Both the position numbers and the translations under genes were made by a program. Source: Odiellus spinosus (taxonomy: Eukaryota; Arthropoda; Arachnida; Opiliones; Phalangiidae). From it: a stretch of 64,000 bases of DNA. Position 1 is the stretch's first letter. Each line of letters begins with the position of its first letter. The stretch is taken from contig OY987232.1 of NCBI GenBank assembly GCA_963920705.1, positions 2,666,001 to 2,730,000 of the forward strand, written 5' to 3'. Of this stretch, positions 14,811 through 28,316 are shown one piece after another. Below the pieces are notes generated by a model, which saw only the letters and a list, made by a program, of their open reading frames with translations, ran no database searches and was not told the DNA's origin.

Positions 14811-17131
14811 ATCCTTATGAAATTTGTGAATCTATACTTGGGAAATTTGTGGATCTATACATGGAAAATTAGTGGATCTATACTTGGGAAATTTGTGAGG
14901 CTATACTTGGGAAATTTGTGGATCTATACTTGGGAAATTTGTGAATCTATACTTGAGAAATTTGTGAATCTATACTTGGGAAATTTGTGAATCTATACTT
15001 GGGAAATTTGTGGATCTATACTTGGGAAATTTGTGCATCTATACTTGGAAAATTTGTGGATCTATACTTGGGAAATTTGTGGATCTATACTTGGGAAATT
15101 TGTGGATCTATACTTGGGAAATTTGTGGATCTATACTTGGGAAATTTGTGAGTCTATACTTGGGAAATTTGTGGATCTATACTTGGGAAATTTTGTGGAT
15201 CTATACTTGGGAAATTTGTGGATCTATACTTGGGAAATTTTTGGATCTCTACTTGGAAAATTTGTGAATCTATACTTGTAAAATTTGTGAATCTATCCTT
15301 ATGAAATTTGTGAATCTATGCTTGGGAAATTTGTGAGTCTATACTTGGGAAATTTGTGAATCTATTCTTGGGAAATTTGTGAATCTATATTTGGAAAATT
15401 TGTGAATCTATATTTGGGAAATTTGTGAATCTATACTTGGGAAATTTGTGAATCTATACTTGGGAAATTTGTGGATCTATACTTGGGAAATTTGTGGATC
15501 TATACTTGGGAAATTTGTGCATCTATACTTGGGAAATTTGTGGATCTATACTTGGGAAATTTGTGGATCTATACTTGGGAAATTTGTGGATCTATACTTG
15601 GGAAATTTGTGGATCTATACTTGGGAAATTTGTGGATCTATACTTGGGGAATTTGTGAATCTATACTTGGGAAATTTGTGAATCTATACTTGGGAAATTT
15701 GTGAATCTATACTTGGGAAATTTGTGAATTTATACTTGGGAAATTTGTGCATCTATACTTGGGAAATTTGTGGATCTATACTTGGGAAATTTGTGGATCT
15801 ATACTTGGGAAATTTTGTGGATCTATACTTGGGATATTTGTGGATCTATACTTGGGAATTTTTTGGATCTCTACTTGGAAAATTTGTGAATCTATCCTTA
15901 TGAAATTTGTGAATCTATACTTGGGAAATTTGTGGATCTATACTTGGAAAATTAGTGGATCTATACTTGGGAAATTTGTGAGGCTATACTTGGGAAATTT
16001 GTGGATCTATACTTGGGAAATTTGTGAATCTATACTTGAGAAATTTGTGAATCTATACTTGGGAAATTTGTGAATCTATACTTGGGAAATTTGTGGATCT
16101 ATACTTGGGAAATTTGTGGATCTATACTTGGAAAATTTATTAATCTATATTTGGGAAATTTGTGGATCTATACTTGGGAAATTTGTGGATCTATACTTGG
16201 GAAATTTGTGGATCTATACTTTGGAAATTTGTGGATCTATACTTGGGAAATTTTGTGGATCTATACTTGGGAAATTTTTGGATCTCTACTTGGAAAATTT
16301 GTGAATCTATACTTGGAAAATTAGTGAATCTATCCTTATGAAATTTGTGAATCTATACTTGGGAAATTTGTGAATCTATACTTGGGAAATTTGTGAATCT
16401 ATATTTGGAAAATTTGTGAATCTATATTTGGGAAATTTGTGAATCTATACTTGGGAAATTTGTGAATCTATACTTGGGAAATTTGTGGATCTATACTTGG
16501 AAAATTTGTGGATCTATACTTGGGAAATTTGTGCATCTATACTTGGGAAATTTGTGGATCTATACTTGGGAAATTTGTGGATCTATACTTGGGAAATTTG
16601 TGGATCTATACTTGGGAAATTTGTGGATCTATACTTAGGGAATTTGTGAATCTATACTTGGGGAATTTGTGAATCTATACTTGGGAAATTTGTGGATCTA
16701 TACTTGGAAAATTTGTGAATCTATACTTGGGAAATTTGTGAATCTATACTTGGGAAATTTGTGAATCTATACTTGAGAAATTTGTGAATCTATACTTGGG
16801 AAATTTGTGAATCTATACTTGAGAAATCTGTGAATCTATACTTGGAAAATTTGTGAATCTATACTTGGGAAATTTGTGGATCTATACTTGGAAAATTTGT
16901 GGATCTATACTTGGAAAATTTGTGAATCTATACTTGGGAAATTTGTGGATCTATACTTGGGAAATTTGTGGATCTATACTTGGGAAATTTTGTGGATCTA
17001 TACTTGGGAAATTTGTGGATCTATACTTGGGAAATTTTTGGATCTCTACTTGGAAAATTTGTGAATCTATACTTGGAAAATTTGTGAATCTATCCTTATG
17101 AAATTTGTGAATCTATACTTGGGAAATTTGT

Positions 17132-18239
17132 GAGTCTATACTTGAAAAATTTGTGGATATATACTTGGAAAATTAGTCGATCTATACTTGGGAAATTTGT
17201 GAGTCTATACTTGGGAAATTTGTGGATCTATACTTGGGAAATTTGTGAATCTATACTTGAGAAATTTGTGAATCTATACTTGGGAAATTTGTGGATCTAA
17301 AACTTGGGAAATTTGTGGATCTATACTTGGGAAATTTGTGGATCTATACTTGGGAAATTTTGTGGATCTATACTTGGGAAATTTGTGGATCTATACTTGG
17401 GAAATTTTTGGATCTCTACTTGGAAAATTTGTGAATCTATACTTGGAAAATTTGTGAATCTATCCTTATGAAATTTGTGAATCTATACTTGGGAAATTTG
17501 TGAGTCTATACTTGGGAAATTTGTGGATCTATACTTGGGAAATTTGTGGATCTATACTTGGGAAATTTGTGGATCTATACTTGGCGAATTTGTGGATCTA
17601 TACTTAGGGAATTTGTGAATCTATACTTGGGGAATTTGTGAATCTATACTTGGGAAATTTGTGAATCTATACTTGGGAAATTTGTGAGTCTATACTTGAA
17701 AAATTTGTGGATATATACTTGGAAAATTAGTCGATCTATACTTGGGAAATTTGTGAGTCTATACTTGGGAAATTTGTGGATCTATACTTGGGAAATTTGT
17801 GAATCTATACTTGAGAAATTTGTGAATCTATACTTGGGAAATTTGTGGATCTAAAACTTGGGAAATTTGTGGATCTATACTTGGGAAATTTGTGGATCTA
17901 TACTTGGGAAATTTTGTGGATCTATACTTGGGAAATTTGTGGATCTATACTTGGGAAATTTTTGGATCTCTACTTGGAAAATTTGTGAATCTATACTTGG
18001 AAAATTTGTGAATCTATCCTTATGAAATTTGTGAATCTATACTTGGGAAATTTGTGAGTCTATACTTGGGAAATTTGTGGATCTATACTTGGGAAATTTG
18101 TGGATCTATACTTGGGAAATTTGTGGATCTATACTTGGGGAATTTGTGGATCTATACTTAGGGAATTTGTGAATCTATACTTGGGGAATTTGTGAATCTA
18201 TACTTGGGAAATTTGTGAATCTATACTTGGGAAATTTGT
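17132..18239 (+). repeat. 554-bp tandem higher-order repeat (2 copies)
   Basis: Rare markers pair at exactly 554 bp: GAGTCTATACTTGAAAAA at 17,132 and 17,686, the unusual TCGATC monomer shortly after each, and CTAAAACTTGGG at 17,297 and 17,851. The unit is 24 monomers plus 2 bp. The shared rare substitutions indicate a recent tandem duplication. Confidence 0.82.
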
Positions 18240-20599
18240 GAATTTATACTTGGGAAATTTGTGCATCTATACTTGGGAAATTTGTGGATCTATACTTGGG
18301 AAATTTGTGGATCTATACTTGGGAAATTTGTGGATTTATACTTGGGAAATTTGTGGATTTATACTTAGGGAATTTGTGAATCTATACTTGGAAAATTTGT
18401 GAATCTATACTTGGAAAATTTGTTAATATATACTAGGAAAATTTGTGAATCTATACTTGGAAAATTTTGAATCTATACTTGGAAAATTTGTGAATCTATA
18501 GTTGGGAAATTTATGAATCTATACTAGGAGAATTTTTGAATCTATGCTTGGGAAATTTGTGGATCTATACTTGGGAAATTTGTGGATCTATACTTGGGAA
18601 GTTTTGTGGATCTATACTTGGGAAATTTGTGGATCTATACTTGGGAAATTTGTGGATATCTACTTGGAAAATTTGTGAATCTATACTTTTAAAATTTGTG
18701 AATCTATCCTTATGAAATTTGTGAATCTATACTTGGGAAATTTGTGAGTCTATACTTGGGAAATTTGTTAATCTATACTTGGGAAATTTGTGAATCTATA
18801 TTTGGAAAATTTGTGAATCTATACTTAGGAAATTTGTGGATCTATACTTGGGAAATTTGTGGATCTATACTTGGGAAATTTGTGGATCTATACTTAGGGA
18901 ATTTGTGAATCTACACTTGGGAAATTTGTGAATTTATACTTGGGAAATTTGTGCATCTATACTTGGGAAATTTGTGGATCTTTACTTGGGAAATTTGTGA
19001 ATCTATACTTGGAAAATTTGTGAATCTATCCTTATGAAATTTGTGAATCTATACTTGGGAAATTTGTGAGTCTATACTTAGGAAATTTGTGAATCTATAT
19101 TTGGGAAATTTGTGAATCTATACTTGGGAAATTTGTGAATCTATACTTGGGAAATTTGTGGATCTATACTTGGGAAATTTGTGAATCTATACTTGGGAAA
19201 TTTGTGTATTTATACTTGGGAAATTTGTGCATCTATACTTGGGAAATTTGTGGATCTATACTTGGCAGATTTGTGTATCTATACTTGGAAAATTTGTGAA
19301 TCTATACTTGGAAAATTTGTGAATATATACTAGGAAAATTTGTGAATCTATACTTGGAAAATTTTGAATCTATACTTGGAAAATTTCTGAATCTATACTT
19401 GGGAAATTTGTGAATCTATACTTGGGAAATTTGTGAATCTATACTTGGGAAATTTGTGGATCTATACTTGGGAAATTTGTGAATCTATACTTGGGAAATT
19501 TGTGAATCTATACTTGGGGAATTTGTGAATCTATACTTGGGAAATTTGTGAATCTATACTTGGGAAATTTGTGAATTTATACTTGGGAAATTTGTGCATC
19601 TATACTTGGGAAATTTGTGAATCTATACTTGGGAAATTTGTGAATCTATACTTGGGAAATTTGTGAATTTATACTTGGGAAATTTGTGCATCTATACTTG
19701 GGAAATTTGTGGATCTATACTTGGGAAATTTGTGGATCTATACTTGGGAAATTTGTGGATCTATACTTGGGAAATTTGTGGATCTATACTTGGGAAATTT
19801 GTGGATCTATACTTGGGAAATTTGTGAATCTATACTTGGGAAATTTGTGAATCTATACTTGGGGAATTTGTGAATCTATACTTGGGAAATTTGTGAATCT
19901 ATACTTGGGAAATTTGTGAATTTATACTTGGGAAATTTGTGCATCTATACTTGGGAAATTTGTGAATCTATACTTGGGAAATTTGTGAATCTATACTTGG
20001 GAAATTTGTGAATTTATACTTGGGAAATTTGTGCATCTATACTTGGGAAATTTGTGGATCTATACATGGGAAATTTGTGGATCTATACTTGGGAAATTTG
20101 TGGATCTATACTTGGGAAATTTGTGGATCTATACTTGGGAAATTTGTGGATCTATACTTGGGAAATTTGTGGATCTATACTTGGGAAATTTTGTGGATCT
20201 ATACTTGGGAAATTTGTGAATTTATACTTGGTAAATTTGTGAATCTATACTTGGGGAATTTGTGAATCTATACTTGGGAAATTTGTGAATCTATACTTGG
20301 GAAATTTGTGAATTTATACTTGGGAAATTTGTGCATCTATACTTGGGAAATTTGTGAATCTATACTTGGGAAATTTGTGTATTTATACTTGGGAAATTTG
20401 TGCATCTATACTTGGGAAATTTGTGGATCTATACTTGGCAGATTTGTGTATCTATACTTGGAAAATTTGTGAATCTATACTTGGAAAATTTGTTAATATA
20501 TACTAGGAAAATTTGTGAATCTATACTTGGAAAATTTTGAATCTATACTTGGAAAATTTGTGAATCTATACTTGGGAAATTTGTGAATCTATACTTGGT

Positions 20600-23500
20600 A
20601 AATTTGTGAATCTATACTTGGGAAATTTGTGGATCTATACTTGGGAAATTTGTGAATCTATACTTGGGAAATTTGTGAATCTATACTTGGGGAATTTGTG
20701 AATCTATACTTGGGAAATTTGTGAATCTATACTTGGGAAATTTGTGAATTTATACTTGGGAAATTTGTGCATCTATACTTGGGAAATTTGTGCATCTATA
20801 CTTGGGAAATTTGTGAATCTATACTTGGGAAAATTGTGAATCTATACTTGGGAAATTTGTGAATTTATACTTGGGAAATTTGTGGATCTATACTTGGGAA
20901 ATTTGTGGATCTATACTTGGGAAATTTGTGGATCTATACTTGGGAAATTTGTGGATCTATACTTGGGAAATTTGTGGATCTATACTTGGGAAATTTTGTG
21001 GATCTATACTTGGGAAATTTGTGGATCTATACTTGGGAAATTTTTGGATCTCTACTTGGAAAATTTGTGAATCTATACTTGGAAAATTTGTGAATCTATC
21101 CTTATGAAATTTGTGAATCTATACTTGGGAAATTTGTGGATCTATACTTGGAAAATTAGTGGATCTATACTTGGGAAATTTGTGGATCTATACTTGGGAA
21201 ATTTGTGGATCTATACTTGGGAAATTTGTGAATTTATACTTAGGGAATTTGTGAATCTATACTTGGAAAATTTGTGAATCTATACTTGGAAAATTTGTGA
21301 ATCTATACTTGGAAAATTTTGTATCTATACTTGGAAAATTTGTGAATCTATAGTTGGGAAATTTATGAATCTATACTAGGAAAATTTGTGAATCTATACT
21401 TGGGAAATTTGTGGATCTATACTTGGGAAATTTGTGGATCTATACTTGGGAAATTTGTGGATCTATACTTGGGAAATTTTGTGGATCTATACTTGGGAAA
21501 TTTGTGGATCTATACTTGGGAAATTTGTGGATCTCTACTTGGAAAATTTGTGAATCTATACTTTTAAAATTTGTGAATCTATCCTTATGAAATTTGTGAA
21601 TCTATACTTGGGAAATTTGTGAGTCTATACTTGGGAAATTTGTTAATCTATACTTGGGAAATTTGTGAATCTATATTTGGTAAATTTGTGAATCTATACT
21701 TGGGAAATTTGTGGATCTATACTTGGGAAATTTGTGGATCTATACTTGGGAAATTTGTGGATCTATACTTAGGGAATTTGTGAATCTACACTTATGAAAT
21801 TTGTGAATTTATACTTGGGAAATTTGTGCATCTATACTTGGGAAATTTGTGGATCTTTACTTGGGAAATTTGTGAATCTATACTTGGAAAATTTGTGAAT
21901 CTATCCTTATGAAATTTGTGAATCTATACTTGGGAAATTTGTGAGTCTATACTTGGAAAATTTGTGAATCTATATTTGGAAAATTTGTGAATCTATACTT
22001 GGGAAATTTGTGAATCTATACTTGGGAAATTTGTGGATCTATACTTGGGAAATTTGTGAATCTATACTTGGGAAATTTGTGAATTTATACTTGGGAAATT
22101 TGTGCATCTATACTTGGGAAATTTGTGGATCTATACTTGGCAGATTTGTGTATCTATACTTGGAAAATTTGTGAATCTATACTTGGAAAATTTTGAATCT
22201 ATACTTGGAAAATTTTGAATCTATACTTGGAAAATTTGTGAATCTATACTTGGAAAATTTGTGAATCTATACTTGGGAAATTTGTGAATCTATACTTGGG
22301 AAATTTGTGAATCTATACTTGGGAAATTTGTGGATCTCTACTTGGAAAATTTGTGAATCTATACTTTTAAAATTTGTGAATCTATCCTTATGAAATTTGT
22401 GAATCTATACTTGGAAAATTTTGAATCTATACTTGGAAAATTTGTGAATCTATACTTGGGAAATTTGTGAATTTATACTTGGGAAATTTGTGAATCTATA
22501 CTAGGAAAATTTGTGAATCTATACTTGGAAAATTTGTGAATCTATACTTGGGAAATTTGTGAATCTATACTTGGGAAATTTGTGAATCTATACTTGAGAA
22601 ATTTGTGAATCTATACTTGGGAAATTTGTGAATCTATACTTGAGAAATCTGTGAATCTATACTTGGGAAATTTGTGAATCTATACTTGGGAAATTTGTGA
22701 ATCTATACTTGGGAAATTTGTGAATCTATACTTGAGAAATTTGTGAATCTATACTTGGGAAATTTGTGAATCTATACTTGAGAAATCTGTGAATCTATAC
22801 TTGGGAAATTTGTGAATCTATACTTGGGAAATTTTGTGAATTTATACTTGGGAAATTTGTGCATCTATACTTGGGAAATTTGTGGATCTTTACTTGGGAA
22901 ATTTGTGAATCTATACTTGGAAAATTTGTGAATCTATCCTTATGAAATTTGTGAATCTATACTTGGGAAATTTGTGAGTCTATACTTGGAAAATTTGTGA
23001 ATCTATATTTGGAAAATTTGTGAATCTATACTTGGGAAATTTGTTAATCTATACTTGGGAAATTTGTGGATCTATACTTGGGAAATTTGTGAATCTATAC
23101 TTGGGAAATTTGTGAATTTATACTTGGGAAATTTGTGCATCTATACTTGGGAAATTTGTGGATCTATACTTGGCAGATTTGTGTATCTATACTTGGAAAA
23201 TTTGTGAATCTATACTTGGGAAATTTGTGGATCTATACTTGGGAAATTTGTGAATCTATACTTGGGAAATTTGTGAATCTATACTTGGGGAATTTGTGAA
23301 TCTATACTTGGGAAATTTGTGAATCTATACTTGGGAAATTTGTGAATTTATACTTGGGAAATTTGTGCATCTATACTTGGGAAATTTGTGCATCTATACT
23401 TGGGAAATTTGTGAATCTATACTTGGGAAAATTGTGAATCTATACTTGGGAAATTTGTGAATTTATACTTGGGAAATTTGTGGATCTATACTTGGGAAAT

Positions 23501-25790
23501 TTGTGGATCTATACTTGGGAAATTTGTGGATCTATACTTGGGAAATTTGTGGATCTATACTTGGGAAATTTGTGGATCTATACTTGGGAAATTTTGTGGA
23601 TCTATACTTGGGAAATTTGTGGATCTATACTTGGGAAATTTTTGGATCTCTACTTGGAAAATTTGTGAATCTATACTTGGAAAATTTGTGAATCTATCCT
23701 TATGAAATTTGTGAATCTATACTTGGGAAATTTGTGGATCTATACTTGGAAAATTAGTGGATCTATACTTGGGAAATTTGTGGATCTATACTTGGGAAAT
23801 TTGTGGATCTATACTTGGGAAATTTGTGAATTTATACTTAGGGAATTTGTGAATCTATACTTGGAAAATTTGTGAATCTATACTTGGAAAATTTGTGAAT
23901 CTATACTTGGAAAATTTTGTATCTATACTTGGAAAATTTGTGAATCTATAGTTGGGAAATTTATGAATCTATACTAGGAAAATTTGTGAATCTATACTTG
24001 GGAAATTTGTGGATCTATACTTGGGAAATTTGTGGATCTATACTTGGGAAATTTGTGGATCTATACTTGGGAAATTTTGTGGATCTATACTTGGGAAATT
24101 TGTGGATCTATACTTGGGAAATTTGTGGATCTCTACTTGGAAAATTTGTGAATCTATACTTTTAAAATTTGTGAATCTATCCTTATGAAATTTGTGAATC
24201 TATACTTGGGAAATTTGTGAGTCTATACTTGGGAAATTTGTTAATCTATACTTGGGAAATTTGTGAATCTATATTTGGTAAATTTGTGAATCTATACTTG
24301 GGAAATTTGTGGATCTATACTTGGGAAATTTGTGGATCTATACTTGGGAAATTTGTGGATCTATACTTAGGGAATTTGTGAATCTACACTTATGAAATTT
24401 GTGAATTTATACTTGGGAAATTTGTGCATCTATACTTGGGAAATTTGTGGATCTTTACTTGGGAAATTTGTGAATCTATACTTGGAAAATTTGTGAATCT
24501 ATCCTTATGAAATTTGTGAATCTATACTTGGGAAATTTGTGAGTCTATACTTGGAAAATTTGTGAATCTATATTTGGAAAATTTGTGAATCTATACTTGG
24601 GAAATTTGTGGATCTATACTTGGGAAATTTGTGAATCTATACTTGGGAAATTTGTGAATTTATACTTGGGAAATTTGTGCATCTATACTTGGGAAATTTG
24701 TGGATCTATACTTGGCAGATTTGTGTATCTATACTTGGAAAATTTGTGAATCTATACTTGGAAAATTTTGAATCTATACTTGGAAAATTTTGAATCTATA
24801 CTTGGAAAATTTGTGAATCTATACTTGGAAAATTTGTGAATCTATACTTGGGAAATTTGTGAATCTATACTTGGGAAATTTGTGAATCTATACTTGGGAA
24901 ATTTGTGGATCTCTACTTGGAAAATTTGTGAATCTATACTTTTAAAATTTGTGAATCTATCCTTATGAAATTTGTGAATCTATACTTGGAAAATTTTGAA
25001 TCTATACTTGGAAAATTTGTGAATCTATACTTGGGAAATTTGTGAATTTATACTTGGGAAATTTGTGAATCTATACTAGGAAAATTTGTGAATCTATACT
25101 TGGAAAATTTGTGAATCTATACTTGGGAAATTTGTGAATCTATACTTGGGAAATTTGTGAATCTATACTTGAGAAATTTGTGAATCTATACTTGGGAAAT
25201 TTGTGAATCTATACTTGAGAAATCTGTGAATCTATACTTGGGAAATTTGTGAATCTATACTTGGGAAATTTGTGAATCTATACTTGGGAAATTTGTGAAT
25301 CTATACTTGAGAAATTTGTGAATCTATACTTGGGAAATTTGTGAATCTATACTTGAGAAATCTGTGAATCTATACTTGGGAAATTTGTGAATCTATACTT
25401 GGGAAATTTTGTGAATTTATACTTGGGAAATTTGTGCATCTATACTTGGGAAATTTGTGGATCTTTACTTGGGAAATTTGTGAATCTATACTTGGAAAAT
25501 TTGTGAATCTATCCTTATGAAATTTGTGAATCTATACTTGGGAAATTTGTGAGTCTATACTTGGAAAATTTGTGAATCTATATTTGGAAAATTTGTGAAT
25601 CTATACTTGGGAAATTTGTTAATCTATACTTGGGAAATTTGTGGATCTATACTTGGGAAATTTGTGAATCTATACTTGGGAAATTTGTGAATTTATACTT
25701 GGGAAATTTGTGCATCTATACTTGGGAAATTTGTGGATCTATACTTGGCAGATTTGTGTATCTATACTTGGAAAATTTGTGAATCTATAC
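20600..25790 (+). repeat. 2.6-kb tandem duplication
   Basis: Copy 1 is about 20,600-23,197 and copy 2 about 23,198-25,790. The offset is 2,598 bp at first (20,620 to 23,218 and 20,859 to 23,457). It becomes 2,575 bp after copy 2 lacks one monomer near 24,600 (CAGATTT markers at 22,141 to 24,716 and 23,174 to 25,749). Apart from that monomer the copies look nearly identical by eye, so this is one of the younger events in the window. Confidence 0.82.
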
Positions 25791-26339
25791 TTGGAAAATT
25801 TTGAATCTATACTTGGAAAATTTTGAATCTATACTTGGAAAATTTGTGAATCTATACTTGGAAAATTTGTGAATCTATACTTGGGAAATTTGTGGATCTA
25901 TACTTGGGAAATTTGTGGATCTATACTTGGGAAATTTGTGAATCTATACTTGGGAAATTTGTGAATCTATACTTGGGAAATTTGTGAATCTATACTTGGA
26001 AAATTTTGAATCTATACTTGGAAAATTTTGAATCTATACTTGGAAAATTTGTGAATCTATACTTGGGAAATTTGTGAATCTATACTTGGGAAATTTGTGA
26101 ATCTATACTTGGGAAATTTGTGGATCTCTACTTGGAAAATTTGTGAATCTATACTTTTAAAATTTGTGAATCTATCCTTGTGAAATTTGTGAATCTATCC
26201 TTATGAAATTTGTGAATCTATACTTGGAAAATTTGTGAATTTATACTTGGGAAATTTGTGAATCTATACTTGGAAAATTTGTGAATCTATACTTGGAAAT
26301 TTGTGAATCTATACTTGGGAAATTTGTGAATCTATACTT

Positions 26340-28316
26340 GAGAAATTTGTGAATCTATACTTGGGAAATTTGTGAATCTATACTTGGGAAATTTTGAATC
26401 TATACTTGGGAAATTTGTGAATCTATACTTGGGAAATTTGTGAATCTATACTTGAGAAATTTGTGAATCTATACTTGGGAAATTTGTGAATCTATACTTG
26501 AGAAATCTGTGAATCTATACTTGGGAAATTTGTGAATCTATTCTTGGGAAATTTGTGGATCTATACTTGGAAAATTTGTGGATCTATACTTGGAAAATTT
26601 GTGAATCTATACTTGGAAAATTTGTGTATCTATCCTTATGAAATTTGTGAATCTATATTTGGGAAATTTGTGAGTCTATACTTAGGGAAATTTGTGGATC
26701 TATACTTGGAAAATTAGTGGATCTATACTTGGGAAATTTGTGAGTCTATACTTGGGAAATTTGTGAATCTATCCTTATGAAATTTGTGAATCTATACTTG
26801 GGAAATTTTTGGATCTCTACTTGGAAAATTTGTGAATCTATACTTGGAAAATTTGTGAATCTATCCTTATGAAATTTGTGAATCTATACTTGGGAAATTT
26901 GTGAGTCTATACTTGGGAAATTTGTGGATCTATACTTGGAAAATTAGTGGATCTATACTTGGGAAATTTGTGGATCTATACTTGGGAAATTTGTGGATCT
27001 ATACTTGGGAAATTTGTGGATTTATACTTAGGGAATTTGTGAATCTATACTTGGGAAATTTGTGAATCTATACTTGGGAAATTTGTGGATCTCTACTTGG
27101 AAAATTTGTGAATCTATACTTTTAAAATTTGTGAATCTATCCTTATGAAATTTGTGAATCTATCCTTATGAAATTTGTGAATCTATACTTGGAAAATTTT
27201 GAATGTATACTTGGAAAATTTGTGAATCTATACTTGGAAAATTTGTGAATCTATACTTGGAAAATTTGTGAATCTATACTTGGGAAATTTGTGAATCTAT
27301 ACTTGGGAAATTTGTGAATCTATACTTGGGAAATTTGTGGATCTCTACTTGGAAAATTTGTGAATCTATACTTTTAAAATTTGTGAATCTATCCTTATGA
27401 AATTTGTGAATCTATACTTGGAAAATTTTGAATCTATACTTGGAAAATTTGTGAATCTATACTTGGGAAATTTGTGAATTTATACTTGGGAAATTTGTGA
27501 ATCTATACTAGGAAAATTTGTGAATCTATACTTGGAAAATTTGTGAATCTATACTTGGAAAATTTGTGAATCTATACTTGGAAATTTGTGAATCTATACT
27601 TGGGAAATTTGTGAATCTATACTTGAGAAATTTGTGAATCTATACTTGGGAAATTTGTGAATCTATACTTGGGAAATTTGTGAATCTATACTTGGGAAAT
27701 TTGTGAATCTATACTTGGGAAATTTGTGAATCTATACTTGAGAAATTTGTGAATCTATACTTGGGAAATTTGTGAATCTATACTTGAGAAATCTGTGAAT
27801 CTATACTTGGGAAATTTGTGAATCTATTCTTGGGAAATTTGTGGATCTATACTTGGAAAATTTGTGGATCTATACTTGGAAAATTTGTGAATCTATACTT
27901 GGAAAATTTGTGTATCTATCCTTATGAAATTTGTGAATCTATATTTGGGAAATTTGTGAGTCTATACTTAGGGAAATTTGTGGATCTATACTTGGAAAAT
28001 TAGTGGATCTATACTTGGGAAATTTGTGAGTCTATACTTGGGAAATTTGTGAATCTATCCTTATGAAATTTGTGAATCTATACTTGGGAAATTTTTGGAT
28101 CTCTACTTGGAAAATTTGTGAATCTATACTTGGAAAATTTGTGAATCTATCTTTATGAAATTTGTGAATCTATACTTGGGAAATTTGTGAGTCTATACTT
28201 GGGAAATTTGTGGATCTATACTTGGAAAATTAGTGGATCTATACTTGGGAAATTTGTGGATCTATACTTGGGAAATTTGTGGATCTATACTTGGGAAATT
28301 TGTGGATTTATACTTG
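26340..28316 (+). repeat. 1,286-bp-spaced tandem repeat
   Basis: Segments at about 26,340-27,030 and 27,626-28,316 match at an offset of 1,286 bp. Examples are the CTTGAGAAATCTG monomers at 26,491 and 27,777, the open stretches at 26,532 and 27,818, and TAGTGG at 26,945 and 28,231. The sequence between them matches less regularly, with a three-monomer indel. Confidence 0.7.
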
